NCBI GenBank assembly: GCA_023380675.1 | Contig: JAMCRS010000419.1 | Location: 25,892 to 89,891, forward strand | Reading direction: 5' to 3' | Length of the DNA stretch: 64,000 nucleotides | Origin: Chloroflexota bacterium | GTDB taxonomy: Bacteria; Chloroflexota; Anaerolineae; UBA4142 | In this document: one piece after another, positions 9,945 to 17,497 of the stretch | How the letters are laid out: every line of letters begins with the position of its first letter | How positions within the stretch are numbered: position 1 is the stretch's first letter | Notes under the pieces: model-generated | Databases searched by the model: none | Seen by the model: only the letters and a program-made list of their open reading frames with translations | Told to the model about the DNA's origin: nothing | Position numbers and translations under genes: made by a program

Positions 9945-10988
9945 ATGCAGCGATTCCGTTTTGGCATCATTGGAATCGGGAACATTGCGCCGGTGCATGC
10001 GGCCGCCATCCAGGGCACGCCGGGAGGCGAACTGGTCGCGATCGCGACGCGCAACCCGGAGCGAGGCAAGGCGTTTGCGGACCAGCACGGTGCTGCCTGG
10101 TACGCGGACTATCGGGAGCTGCTCGCGCGCTCGGATATCGACGCCGTGACCCTATGCACGCCGCATGACCTCCACTTGCCGATGACGCTCGCTGCGGCGG
10201 AGAGCGGCAAGCACGTTCTTTGCGAAAAGCCCATGGCACTGACGGTCGCCGAGTGCGACGAAATGATACAGGCCTGTCAGCGCGCCGGCACAACTCTCGG
10301 AGTCGTCTTTCAAGGGCGTTTTGAGCCGCTTGCGGTCCAACTCAAGGCGGCGTTCGATGCTCATCAGCTCGGCGAGCTGGTGTGGGTGAGCGCCAACACC
10401 GTTTGGTACCGGTCGGATGAGTATTACAAGAGCGGGCCCTGGCGGGGGACATGGGCTCACGAAGGGGGCGGAGTCGTCATCAACCAGGCGATTCACGCCA
10501 TCGATTTGCTCCAGTGGCTGGCGGGGCGGCCTCGACGGGTGACGGCCAAGGCGCGGACTCTCCATCACTCCATCGAAGTTGAAGACGCCGCGCTCGCCCT
10601 GTTGGAATATCCAGGCGGGCGCCTCGGCCTCATTCAAGCGACCACGGCCGCTTTTCCCGGCTCGCCCGAGCGGCTCGAGTTTTACGGCACACGGGGGAGC
10701 GTGATTTATCACAAAGGTCAGGGGCGTCTCGAATGGCATACAGTCGAGCCGCGCGAGGACCGCGTGGTAGAGGCGGCGGCAAGCAGCGGTGCCGCCGCGC
10801 CGATGGACATTACCGCCTCGGCCCACACCGCCCAATTCCAGGATTTTGTAGAAGCGGTGAGGGACACGCGCTCACCCCGGGTGGACGGGCGCGAAGGCAG
10901 AAAAAGCATCGAACTGGTCGAGGCGATTTATCGCTCCGCGCGGCTCGACGCACCGGTGGAACTCCCACTCGACCGTAATGTAGTATAA
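9945..10988 (+). CDS. GFO/IDH/MocA-family NAD(P)-dependent oxidoreductase
   Basis: The 347-residue protein begins with a Rossmann fold (GIIGIGNIAPVHAAAI) and has the diagnostic EKP motif at about residues 94-96, with Lys95 as the catalytic lysine, followed by the C-terminal alpha/beta domain typical of GFO_IDH_MocA enzymes. These oxidise or reduce sugars, inositols or uronates. GGAGG about seven bases before the ATG at 9945 supports that start over the adjacent TTG. The substrate is unknown; position at the end of the uronate cluster suggests a sugar acid or its product. Confidence 0.9.
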   Translation: MQRFRFGIIGIGNIAPVHAAAIQGTPGGELVAIATRNPERGKAFADQHGAAWYADYRELLARSDIDAVTLCTPHDLHLPMTLAAAESGKHVLCEKPMALTVAECDEMIQACQRAGTTLGVVFQGRFEPLAVQLKAAFDAHQLGELVWVSANTVWYRSDEYYKSGPWRGTWAHEGGGVVINQAIHAIDLLQWLAGRPRRVTAKARTLHHSIEVEDAALALLEYPGGRLGLIQATTAAFPGSPERLEFYGTRGSVIYHKGQGRLEWHTVEPREDRVVEAAASSGAAAPMDITASAHTAQFQDFVEAVRDTRSPRVDGREGRKSIELVEAIYRSARLDAPVELPLDRNVV

Positions 10989-10989
10989 T
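10984..10989 (+). promoter_or_regulatory. -10 element of a leaderless nth transcript
   Basis: A perfect TATAAT ends six bases before the ATG of nth, and no Shine-Dalgarno sequence fits in the gap. Transcription would start at or next to the A of the ATG. The same spacing is seen before recD2 and before the small secreted protein at 61643-61960. Confidence 0.65.
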
Positions 10990-10995
10990 CCCCGC

Positions 10996-11676
10996 ATGAC
11001 GGACAAGCCCTCGACCTCGGAAATCCTCACCGTCGATCGCCGCCTCAAACGACTCTATGGCGAACCGACGCGACCCCGCCGCGATCCGGTTTCCCAACTC
11101 ATCGGCACCATGCTCAGCCAGGCGACGACCGACACTCAAACTGCCCGCTCCTTTGCCGAGTTGCGCCGGCGCTATCCCACGTGGGAACAAGTACGCGAGG
11201 CGCCCGTGTCGGAAATTGCCAGGGCTATCCGTTCCTCCGGCCTGTCCAGGCAAAAAGCTCCCCGCATCAAAAAGGCCCTGCAGCAAATTACGAAGGAACG
11301 CGGCCGGATCGAGCTCAACTTTCTCGACAAGATGCCTCCCGAGGAGGCCAAGCGTTGGCTCATGAACATGGCGGGGGTGGGGCCCAAAACTGCCTCGATC
11401 GTCCTGCTGTTCAGTTTGCGCAAGCCGTTCTTCCCCGTCGACACCCACGTTTACCGCGTGACCCAGCGGCTCGGCTGGGTGCCTCTAAACGCGAGCGCGG
11501 AAAAGGCGCACCAAATCCTCGGCGCTCTTGTTCCCCCGCGGCTCTACTTTCGTCTCCATATCAATCTCATCCGGCACGGGCGCGAAATTTGCATCGCCGG
11601 CATCCCGCGCTGCGAGCTGTGCCCACTGCAATCGCCGTGTGAGTATTATCGACGGGTAAGGAGGGGTATTTCCTGA
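10996..11676 (+). CDS. nth: Endonuclease III (DNA glycosylase/AP lyase)
   Basis: The 226-residue protein is a complete Nth. It removes oxidised pyrimidines and cuts the abasic site. The helix-hairpin-helix is seen as MAGVGPKTA with catalytic Lys131, the catalytic aspartate is Asp149 in PVDTHV, and the [4Fe-4S] cluster ligands Cys199, Cys206, Cys209 and Cys215 have the standard C-x6-C-x2-C-x5-C spacing. It has its own promoter with a TATAAT six bases before the ATG. Its last 246 bases (11436-11681) recur at 14665-14910 with about a dozen differences, and a third, more diverged fragment lies at 12493-12633. Confidence 0.95.
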   Translation: MTDKPSTSEILTVDRRLKRLYGEPTRPRRDPVSQLIGTMLSQATTDTQTARSFAELRRRYPTWEQVREAPVSEIARAIRSSGLSRQKAPRIKKALQQITKERGRIELNFLDKMPPEEAKRWLMNMAGVGPKTASIVLLFSLRKPFFPVDTHVYRVTQRLGWVPLNASAEKAHQILGALVPPRLYFRLHINLIRHGREICIAGIPRCELCPLQSPCEYYRRVRRGIS

Positions 11677-11684
11677 AATACCCG

Positions 11685-11714
11685 TTGGCGTCGAATACCC
11701 TTATGTGATAGAAT
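11685..11714 (+). promoter_or_regulatory. Sigma-70-type promoter for the DUF433/DUF5615 pair
   Basis: TTGGCG (11685-11690) and TAGAAT (11709-11714) are 18 bases apart, followed by a short leader and a strong AAGGAGGT site before the antitoxin gene. The sequence begins exactly where similarity between the two nth 3' ends stops. Confidence 0.55.
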
Positions 11715-11780
11715 CCGAGTTGCAGAGGACTATCGGAGAGGAGCTGAGGACGATAGGGGTCTTGAAGGAGGTAACGAGAG

Positions 11781-12020
11781 ATGAACATTCCCGGCTTTGA
11801 CCGGATCACGGTTGACCCTGAGATCATGGCAGGTAAGCCATGCATCCGCGGAATGCGAGTTACTGTAGCGCTTGTGCTCAACCTGCTCGCCGGCGGCATG
11901 AAACCCGAGGACATCATTCGGGACTATCCATACCTTGAGCCGGAGGATATTCGGCAAGCACTGACCTACGCCGCGTGGCTAGCTGACGAAAGGATTGTGC
12001 CGCTGGAGCAAGCGGCTTGA
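11781..12020 (+). CDS. DUF433 antitoxin-like protein
   Basis: This 79-residue protein matches DUF433 (VapB-like antitoxin family): GFDRITVDPEIMAGKPCIRG is the characteristic start, followed by a helix-turn-helix built from the PEDIIRDYPYLEPEDIRQAL region. Members pair with DUF5615 PIN-like toxins, and the gene 15 bases downstream is one. AAGGAGGT eight bases before the ATG is the best ribosome-binding site in this part of the window, consistent with high antitoxin supply. Confidence 0.88.
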   Translation: MNIPGFDRITVDPEIMAGKPCIRGMRVTVALVLNLLAGGMKPEDIIRDYPYLEPEDIRQALTYAAWLADERIVPLEQAA

Positions 12021-12035
12021 CGGCAGCTTCTTCAA

Positions 12036-12410
12036 ATGAGATTCATTGCGAACATGGGCATCTCGCCCGCGACTGTTGCTTTCCTCCGAACGCTTGGCCA
12101 CCAAGCCAAACATTTACATGAAGAGAGACAGGACCGCCTGTCAGACAAGGAAATTCTGGCGAAGGCACGCAGCGAAGGTGCTATCGTGCTTACGAGCGAT
12201 CTCGATTTTGGAGATTTGCTTAACGTTAGCGACGCGCCGCTGCCAAGTGTCATCATCTTTCGACTGCGGCCGCCGATGAGTGCAGATAAGGTGAACCGGT
12301 ATCTGGTGAGAGTGATCCAAACCTACGCCAAAGATCTGGAGGACGGAGCACTCTTGAGTGTGAGCGAAAAGTGGATACGCATCCGTCGTCTTCCGCTGAA
12401 AGCTGGCTAG
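12036..12410 (+). CDS. DUF5615 PIN-like toxin protein with altered first acidic residue
   Basis: The 124-residue protein matches the DUF5615 PIN-like family, predicted RNases that partner DUF433 proteins. The subfamily start is normally an ADMGIS-type motif whose Asp is part of the acidic metal site; here it reads ANMGIS with Asn6. A second acidic motif, TSDLDFGD, is intact. The C-terminal half (SVIIFRLRPPMSADKVNRYL) is ordinary for the subfamily. The Asn substitution may reduce or abolish nuclease activity. It lies in the toxin position directly after the DUF433 gene. Confidence 0.82.
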   Translation: MRFIANMGISPATVAFLRTLGHQAKHLHEERQDRLSDKEILAKARSEGAIVLTSDLDFGDLLNVSDAPLPSVIIFRLRPPMSADKVNRYLVRVIQTYAKDLEDGALLSVSEKWIRIRRLPLKAG

Positions 12411-12492
12411 CTTTCAAGAGCCGGTGCGACCCTCTCCAATTCCACTGCTTTGAATTCCTCCACACTTTTTCAAGAATCCACCCAACCCCGTA

Positions 12493-12633
12493 CAGTTGCA
12501 ATCCATAGCGCCTGCGTTCCCGGTCAACACATGTCTGGCGCGTGACCCCGCGGCTCTCCTTTCACCTCCATATCAATCTGATCGAGGATGGACGGACGAT
12601 CTGCCACGTGCAGAAACCAGAGTGCGACGTATG
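12493..12633 (+). pseudogene. Diverged fragment of an endonuclease III gene
   Basis: Translation gives PAFPVNT, matching the PVDT catalytic block of Nth, then after an internal deletion RLSFHLHINLIEDGRTICH and PECDVC, matching the C-terminal helix and part of the iron-sulfur motif. The fragment is clearly less similar to the intact nth at 10996 than the second copy at 14665. It ends where the MITE-like repeat begins. Confidence 0.7.
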
Positions 12634-12883
12634 CACGGCTGTTGCCAAGTCTGTTGACAAGCCTTATCGTCACTGCGAGGAGGTCGCAGACACCGCGGGT
12701 CGCTAGACCCCGCGACCCTGGCGGGGTGTCAGCGGTGCGGTTTTTGCCGACGAAGCAGTCTCATCCTCGGCAGGGTGAGATTGCGCCCGTTGAGTCCCAC
12801 GGGCGCCCGCCCCGCGCCTTGGGCGGGGTCGGCCAAAAATCGGCCTCGCAGCGACAGACGAAGGCGACTTTGCAACAGCCCTG
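12634..12883. repeat. MITE-like dispersed repeat, copy A
   Basis: The 250-base element starts CACGGCTGTTGC and ends GCAACAGCCCTG, an imperfect terminal inverted repeat, and contains inner inverted motifs (CACTGCGAGG and CCTCGCAGCGACAG). It encodes no protein. A second copy with matching ends lies at 31824-32103, and its 25-base core (12779-12803) recurs inverted at 33995-34019. It interrupts or abuts the nth fragment. Confidence 0.75.
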
Positions 12884-12961
12884 GCGACGTATGCCCGCTG
12901 AAGGATGTGTGTGGGTATTATATGGTATAGTTATTGCTAGACGAGCATGCGGGAGCCGTGA

Positions 12962-13209
12962 ATGTCACCGACGATTCCAATCAAGGGCGCGGAAGCATAT
13001 GCATTTCGCTTCTACTCAAGTGACATTTTGGAACCGCCACACGTCCACATCTTACGGGGCAGGAAAAAGCGAAAATCTGGCTGAAAACAATAGCAGTTGA
13101 ATGGAATCGTGGCTATAGTGGACCGGAGCTCAATAAACTTTTGAGAATAGTGCGCGAGAATCGTGCAATCTTGCTGGAGTCTCGGAATGAATACTTTGGC
13201 AAAGAATAG
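12962..13209 (+). pseudogene. DUF4160 gene with a -1 frameshift
   Basis: From the ATG at 12962 the frame reads MSPTIPIKGAEAYAFRFYSS and EPPHVHILRG, the start of a DUF4160 protein, then stops early at a TGA. Stepping back one base near the AGGAAAAAGCG run continues the family as KIWLKTIAVEWNRGYSG, ELNKLLRIVREN and LLESRNEYFGKE to a stop at 13209. The break is either a real inactivating deletion, a programmed -1 shift on the A-run, or an assembly error. The restored frame overlaps the start of the DUF2442 gene, which is the usual partner arrangement. CGGGAG precedes the ATG. Confidence 0.75.
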
Positions 13210-13462
13210 AAAACGCTCAGCCGGCGTGCGTGCAACGAACGTCCGTTTTGCAGGAGATATGCTCTATGTAACTCTCAGCGACGGACGCGAAGTGGGGCTG
13301 TCGTTGCGAAGAACCAAGTGGCTCAAGTGGCTGGCTCATGCGACGCCACGAGAAAGGAACCAATGGGCGATTGAACCGCTAGGCGATGCTATCTACTGGA
13401 ATGAACTGGACGATGGAATTGAGGTCTATCACTTGCTTAGCGCACAACCGGTCAGTGGATAA
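13187..13462 (+). CDS. DUF2442 protein (partner of DUF4160)
   Basis: The 91-residue protein matches DUF2442: a basic N-terminus, then VRFAGDMLYVTLSDGREVGL, a Trp-rich middle (TKWLKWLAHAT) and the closing GDAIYWNELDDGIEV. DUF2442 proteins are small DNA-binding-like proteins commonly coded right after DUF4160 in what are considered toxin-antitoxin-like pairs. The ATG at 13187 lies inside the end of the DUF4160 reading frame; an upstream GTG at 13163 is possible but less like the family. Confidence 0.8.
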   Translation: MNTLAKNRKRSAGVRATNVRFAGDMLYVTLSDGREVGLSLRRTKWLKWLAHATPRERNQWAIEPLGDAIYWNELDDGIEVYHLLSAQPVSG

Positions 13463-13633
13463 CGAATCGGGGCATGGGTTTCGTATTCACATGAACTGCC
13501 CGCCCCTTTTAGCGGGCTGAGAGTGAGGCCGATTGACTCCAAGAAATACCCGCAAAGGCAGGCACGTTATACAGCCAACGAGGAACCCTCTGCTTCCGCT
13601 GTGACCCTCTCGGTAATTGCACGCAGCGGATGG

Positions 13634-14425
13634 TTAGCCGGGATGGATCCTCCATCGCGGCTTTGCCAGTCGAGAGTGGAGTTGCACGATGAACTTAAAG
13701 TCCTCATCGTTGGGGGTATTTCCTCTGACTGGATGCATGACTTTGTTCCGGATTGCATTCGCGTCGATCAGTTCTTTGACAAGGGCCCGTTTGTCGTTGG
13801 CGGCATCCTTCGGGAGATACTTTGAGAAAAGCGGCCAGCCGTCTTCGAGAATGAGTTTGAGATGGATGAAGTCGGTGTAGCAGTATGGGCCATCGGAAGG
13901 ATCGACCGCTCGCTCCCTGCGCTCAACGCATTCAATTCGAACCTTCTCCGGGATTCCCCGCCGCCACCATCCTCCCTCCTCCTGTCCGTATTCTCGCCTG
14001 AGGATTCCTTCTATAAGTGAGTGGAGGCTCTTTTCAAGATCCGTCATAAAGAAGTAGAGATCTCCAATAACCTCGCGTCGCAGGCGAAGATAGAAGGTAA
14101 GATCATCCGGATCCACGTCAATCTCGCGAGCCTGAACCTCGCGGGCGACAAGGTTGGGATCGTCTGTCGCCGATTCGACGATAACCCTATCTATTGCAGA
14201 GCGCGCCTCAGGCGGGATAGAAAAGACGATGTCGGAGAATAGGATTAAACGCTGTCCAACTGCAGTATACAGATACTGAATCACGGACCCGGGGGAGATT
14301 CCGAGCCTTTGAGCAATTTCGGAAGGAGTATTGCCCTTACGAATCATGTCCGCGCACACTCGGGGCCTTCCCACATTTCCTCCTGTGGCGATGGTCGGAA
14401 CTTGTCGGGCTGTTATTTCCAACAT
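13634..14425 (-). CDS. HTH plus HEPN-like domain protein
   Basis: This 263-residue protein has an N-terminal helix-turn-helix (GRPRVCADMIRKGNTPSEIA and RLGISPGSVIQYLY, about residues 19-55) and a C-terminal helical domain with ANAIRNKVMHPVRG. Arg226 and His231 make the R-x4-H signature of HEPN ribonuclease-like domains, and the preceding SKYLPKDAANDKRALVKELI fits their helix. I could not assign it to a named family. HEPN proteins with an added DNA-binding domain are often toxins or defence effectors. The long frame extends upstream, but the ATG at 14425 is the first sensible start. It faces the DUF2442 gene tail to tail. Confidence 0.7.
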   Translation of the reverse strand: MLEITARQVPTIATGGNVGRPRVCADMIRKGNTPSEIAQRLGISPGSVIQYLYTAVGQRLILFSDIVFSIPPEARSAIDRVIVESATDDPNLVAREVQAREIDVDPDDLTFYLRLRREVIGDLYFFMTDLEKSLHSLIEGILRREYGQEEGGWWRRGIPEKVRIECVERRERAVDPSDGPYCYTDFIHLKLILEDGWPLFSKYLPKDAANDKRALVKELIDANAIRNKVMHPVRGNTPNDEDFKFIVQLHSRLAKPRWRIHPG

Positions 14426-14664
14426 TGTATTCTGAATTCTGTTGGAAGCCAAGTTCCGGCGTCGCCCGCCTGCCGCAATTGAGCGACTCACCCCACGCGC
14501 CGACCCGCCTTTGCGATACGAGGACAAGAAGTAGAGCGGCAGAGCGGCTATAGCTCGGCCCTCCAAGCTGCAAAGTGGTGTCAACCGATTAAGTCGGTTG
14601 CTCCCAATCTCTAAACGTGTCCAGCAGATCGCGCACAGTCGTAATCCGTATCTCCTGCGTTCCT

Positions 14665-14910
14665 CGTCGACACCCACGTTTACCGCGTGACCCAGCGGCT
14701 CGGCTGGGTGCCTCTAAACGCGAGCGCGGAGAAGGCGCACGAAATCCTGGGGGCCCTCATTCCGCCGCGGCTCTACTTTCGCCTCCACATCAATCTCATC
14801 CGGCATGGGCGCGAAATTTGCAGCGCCGGCATCCCGCGCTGCGAGCTGTGCCCACTGCAATCGCCGTGTGAGTATTATCGACGGGTAAGGAGGGGTATTT
14901 CCTGAAATAC
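14665..14910 (+). pseudogene. Second copy of the 3' end of nth
   Basis: These 246 bases align without gaps to 11436-11681 and differ at about 12 positions. The frame codes for the Nth C-terminus from PVDTHVYRV-like LVDTHVYRV through the intact four-cysteine cluster motif to the stop. Most differences are at third codon positions, so the copies separated while both were under protein-level selection. Upstream, the frame runs into a stop near 14642, so no complete protein is made. Confidence 0.85.
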
Positions 14911-14960
14911 TACCGGAAGGTGATGAGAAAGAGGAAATGGGCGAGCGCGCGTAAGCGCGG

Positions 14961-17210
14961 TCACCCGGCCAGCCGCCGGGCCAGCCGAGAGTTACGCGCG
15001 GCAATCTTGTTGTTGTGTACCGCAATGGCGATGGCTTTGTGGGTTCCGACCAGCACGACCAATTCCTTGGCGCGCGTGATCGCCGTGTACAGCAGGTTCC
15101 GCTGCAGCATCATATAGTGCTGGGTCAAGAGCGGAATCACGACGGCGGGATATTCGCTCCCTTGGGCTTTGTGCACGCTCATCGCAAACGCGTGGACCAG
15201 TTCGTCCAGCTCGCCAAACTCGTACGCGACTCGTTCGCCCTCGAAATCCACCCCGATCTGCTGCTCTTCTAAATCAATCTCCACGATGCGTCCCAGGTCG
15301 CCGTTGAACACCTGCTTGGTGTAATTGTTCCGTGTCTGGAGGACCTTGTCCCCGACCCGAAAGACGCGGCTCCCGTGCCGCCATTCCCGTTTTCCTGCCT
15401 CGGGCGGATTCAGCGTCTCTTGCAGCCGCCGGTTCAGCTCGCTCACTCCGATCGGGCCGCGATGCATCGGGCTCAGCACCTGGACGCCTTCGACGGGATC
15501 GAACCGAAACCGCCGCGGAATCCGCGTCGTGACGACGTCGAGGACGCGGGCGGCGGCCTGCTCCGGCTCGCTTTCCGGGAAGAGGAAAAAGTCGCGCGCC
15601 GTCTTTGCGAACAGCGGCATCTCGCCGCCATTGACCCGGTGCGCGTTGACGACGATGAGGCTCTCCTCCGCCTGGCGGAAAATCACGTCCAGCCTGACGA
15701 CCGGCACGACTTTTGACTCGATCAGATCGCGGAGCACATTCCCTGCGCCGACCGATGGCAATTGGTCTGGGTCGCCGATGAGCAGGACATGGGTCGTGAT
15801 ATCCACTGCCTTGACGAACGCATTCATGAGGAGCAAATCGACCATCGACAGTTCGTCCACGATGAGGAGGTCGGCGTCGAGGGGATTGTCGCGGTCGCGT
15901 ACGAACTTGATACCTTCGAACGGCTTGAATTCGAGCAGACGATGCAGCGTTTGTGCGGGCTCGCCCGTCGTCTCGCTCAGGCGTTTGGCCGCGCGACCGG
16001 TCGGCGCGGCGAGTTTAAAGGTGTGGCGTTTCGCCTTTAAGAGCTGGAGAAGCGCGCGGACTGTTGTCGTCTTGCCCGTGCCCGGCCCGCCGGTGAGAAT
16101 CGACACCTTGGATGTGAGCGCCGTCCGGATCGCCTCCCGCTGCTTGTCCGCGAGCACCATGGCGCCCGCCGCCGTGTTCCTTGCGGTATGAACGTGCGTC
16201 AAGGGATGGCCCTGCAGCGGAGAGGTTGCGCTTTTTGCGGCGTCTCCACCCAGCCAATGGAAAGCCGTGTTCCAATCCAGGGCGCGGAAATCGGCGAGAC
16301 GACTGTGCCGACTCGCGAGGATCTGCTTGAGGCGATTCGCGACGCCAACCTCGGCGCGGTAGAACGGTGTGAGATAGACCGCGTCGTCCTCGACGATGAC
16401 CTCTTCTTGCTTGGCCAAGTGTTCAATCGCCGGCTCAATTTGCTCGGCCCGCGCTCCCAGGATTTCGGCCGACTTGTCGACCAGTTCGTCGCGAACGGCG
16501 AAGACGTGCCCGTCATCGCTAAACGCTCCCAACACATACTCGATGCCGGCTTCGATCCGAGCGGGATCGTCTGCCCGGATGCCCAGCGCGCGGGCGATCT
16601 TGTCCGCCGTGAGGAAACCGATGCCATAAATATCGCGGGCCAGGCGATACGGTTCGTTCCGCAGGACGTGGAGAGCGCCGTCGCCGTAGGCTTTATAGAT
16701 CTTGACCGCGAGGGAGGTGCTCACGCCGTGGCTCTGCAGAAAGAGCATCACTTCTTTGATCTGCTTTTGCTCCTGCCAGCCGCGTTGAATGAGCGCGATC
16801 CGTTTGGGTCCCACCCCCTCGACCTCGTTCAGCCGCTCGGCCCCGCCGTCGATGACCTCAAGCGTCTCCATGCCAAAATGTTTCACGATGCGTTCGGCGG
16901 TGACGGGGCCGATCCCTTTGATGAGACCGGAACCCAGGTACCGGCGCAGCCCCTCTACTGTGGCGGGGAGTTGGAGCGAAAATCGGCGGATCTCGAACTG
17001 GCGGCCGTGCCGCGGGTGGTTGACCCAGATGCCTTCGAGCGCAAGGGATTCTCCTACGCTCGCGCCCATGAGGTTACCAATGACTGTGACAATAGGCGCA
17101 TTGTTCTCAGGGAGAAAGCGGGCGACGGTATAGCCGTTCTCTTCATTATAGAAGGTGATCCGCTCAATCGTACCCCGCAGGGATGAAAGCGGCACGGAGG
17201 GAATCGTCAT
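14961..17210 (-). CDS. recD2: ATP-dependent DNA helicase RecD2
   Basis: The protein is about 749 residues and matches RecD2 (RecD-like, YrrC): an OB-like N-terminal region (SSLRGTIERITFYNEENGYT), tandem helix-hairpin-helix motifs (GIGPVTAERIVKHFG, VEGVGPKRIALIQ), Walker A GGPGTGKTT, the DELSMVD motif II, the GDPDQLPSVGAGNVL motif III and the C-terminal AMSVHKAQGSEYP motif. It unwinds DNA 5' to 3' and works in repair of bacteria without RecBC. The ATG at 17210 is preceded by TATAAT seven bases upstream and no ribosome site. Confidence 0.95.
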   Translation of the reverse strand: MTIPSVPLSSLRGTIERITFYNEENGYTVARFLPENNAPIVTVIGNLMGASVGESLALEGIWVNHPRHGRQFEIRRFSLQLPATVEGLRRYLGSGLIKGIGPVTAERIVKHFGMETLEVIDGGAERLNEVEGVGPKRIALIQRGWQEQKQIKEVMLFLQSHGVSTSLAVKIYKAYGDGALHVLRNEPYRLARDIYGIGFLTADKIARALGIRADDPARIEAGIEYVLGAFSDDGHVFAVRDELVDKSAEILGARAEQIEPAIEHLAKQEEVIVEDDAVYLTPFYRAEVGVANRLKQILASRHSRLADFRALDWNTAFHWLGGDAAKSATSPLQGHPLTHVHTARNTAAGAMVLADKQREAIRTALTSKVSILTGGPGTGKTTTVRALLQLLKAKRHTFKLAAPTGRAAKRLSETTGEPAQTLHRLLEFKPFEGIKFVRDRDNPLDADLLIVDELSMVDLLLMNAFVKAVDITTHVLLIGDPDQLPSVGAGNVLRDLIESKVVPVVRLDVIFRQAEESLIVVNAHRVNGGEMPLFAKTARDFFLFPESEPEQAAARVLDVVTTRIPRRFRFDPVEGVQVLSPMHRGPIGVSELNRRLQETLNPPEAGKREWRHGSRVFRVGDKVLQTRNNYTKQVFNGDLGRIVEIDLEEQQIGVDFEGERVAYEFGELDELVHAFAMSVHKAQGSEYPAVVIPLLTQHYMMLQRNLLYTAITRAKELVVLVGTHKAIAIAVHNNKIAARNSRLARRLAG

Positions 17211-17217
17211 GGGAGAG

Positions 17218-17223
17218 ATTATA
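17218..17223 (-). promoter_or_regulatory. -10 element of a leaderless recD2 transcript
   Basis: Read on the minus strand, TATAAT is followed by CTCTCCC and then the recD2 ATG, a seven-base gap. This leaves no room for an ordinary leader with a Shine-Dalgarno site, as at nth. Confidence 0.65.
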
Positions 17224-17314
17224 GCGCAAATCTCGGGCGGCCGCATGAGGAGCCCAAGCGCGCGCCACCTCAATAGGCCAGGGGGTGCGGGAAAACGTGT
17301 TTCCAACTCTAACA

Positions 17315-17343
17315 TTGACGTTTTTCCTCGAACATCTTATACT
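17315..17343 (+). promoter_or_regulatory. Strong sigma-70-type promoter for the binding protein/kinase operon
   Basis: TTGACG (17315-17320) and TATACT (17338-17343) are separated by 17 bases. The leader to the ATG at 17498 is about 150 bases and shows no obvious terminator. Confidence 0.7.
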
Positions 17344-17497
17344 GGTAATTGGCCATGGCGCGTGCTCTACCTCGCAGCACACGTTTCCTTTCGCCGTCCA
17401 ATTTCCCCCCGGTTTCCAGCATCCTTCAAAGTTGAGCGGAAGGCACGCCGGGCGGGCTTGGGCTCACTCGGACCACGATAGCGGAGAGAAGGCAGTG

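Noticed and set aside
12588..13100. A 170-codon open frame over the MITE-like repeat
   Set aside because: It runs through the noncoding repeat and the start of DUF4160 in the wrong frame, and its composition is unlike a protein.
13498..13517. GCCCGC/GCGGGC hairpin as a terminator of DUF2442
   Set aside because: The stem is only six pairs and the T residues are in the loop, not after the stem.
14426..14677. N-terminal extension of the HTH-HEPN frame to 14677
   Set aside because: The extension overlaps the nth copy's junction, has no ribosome site, and the protein-like sequence starts at the ATG at 14425.
15325..16191. Long open frames opposite recD2
   Set aside because: They are antisense shadows of a GC-rich gene; the RecD2 motifs are on the minus strand.
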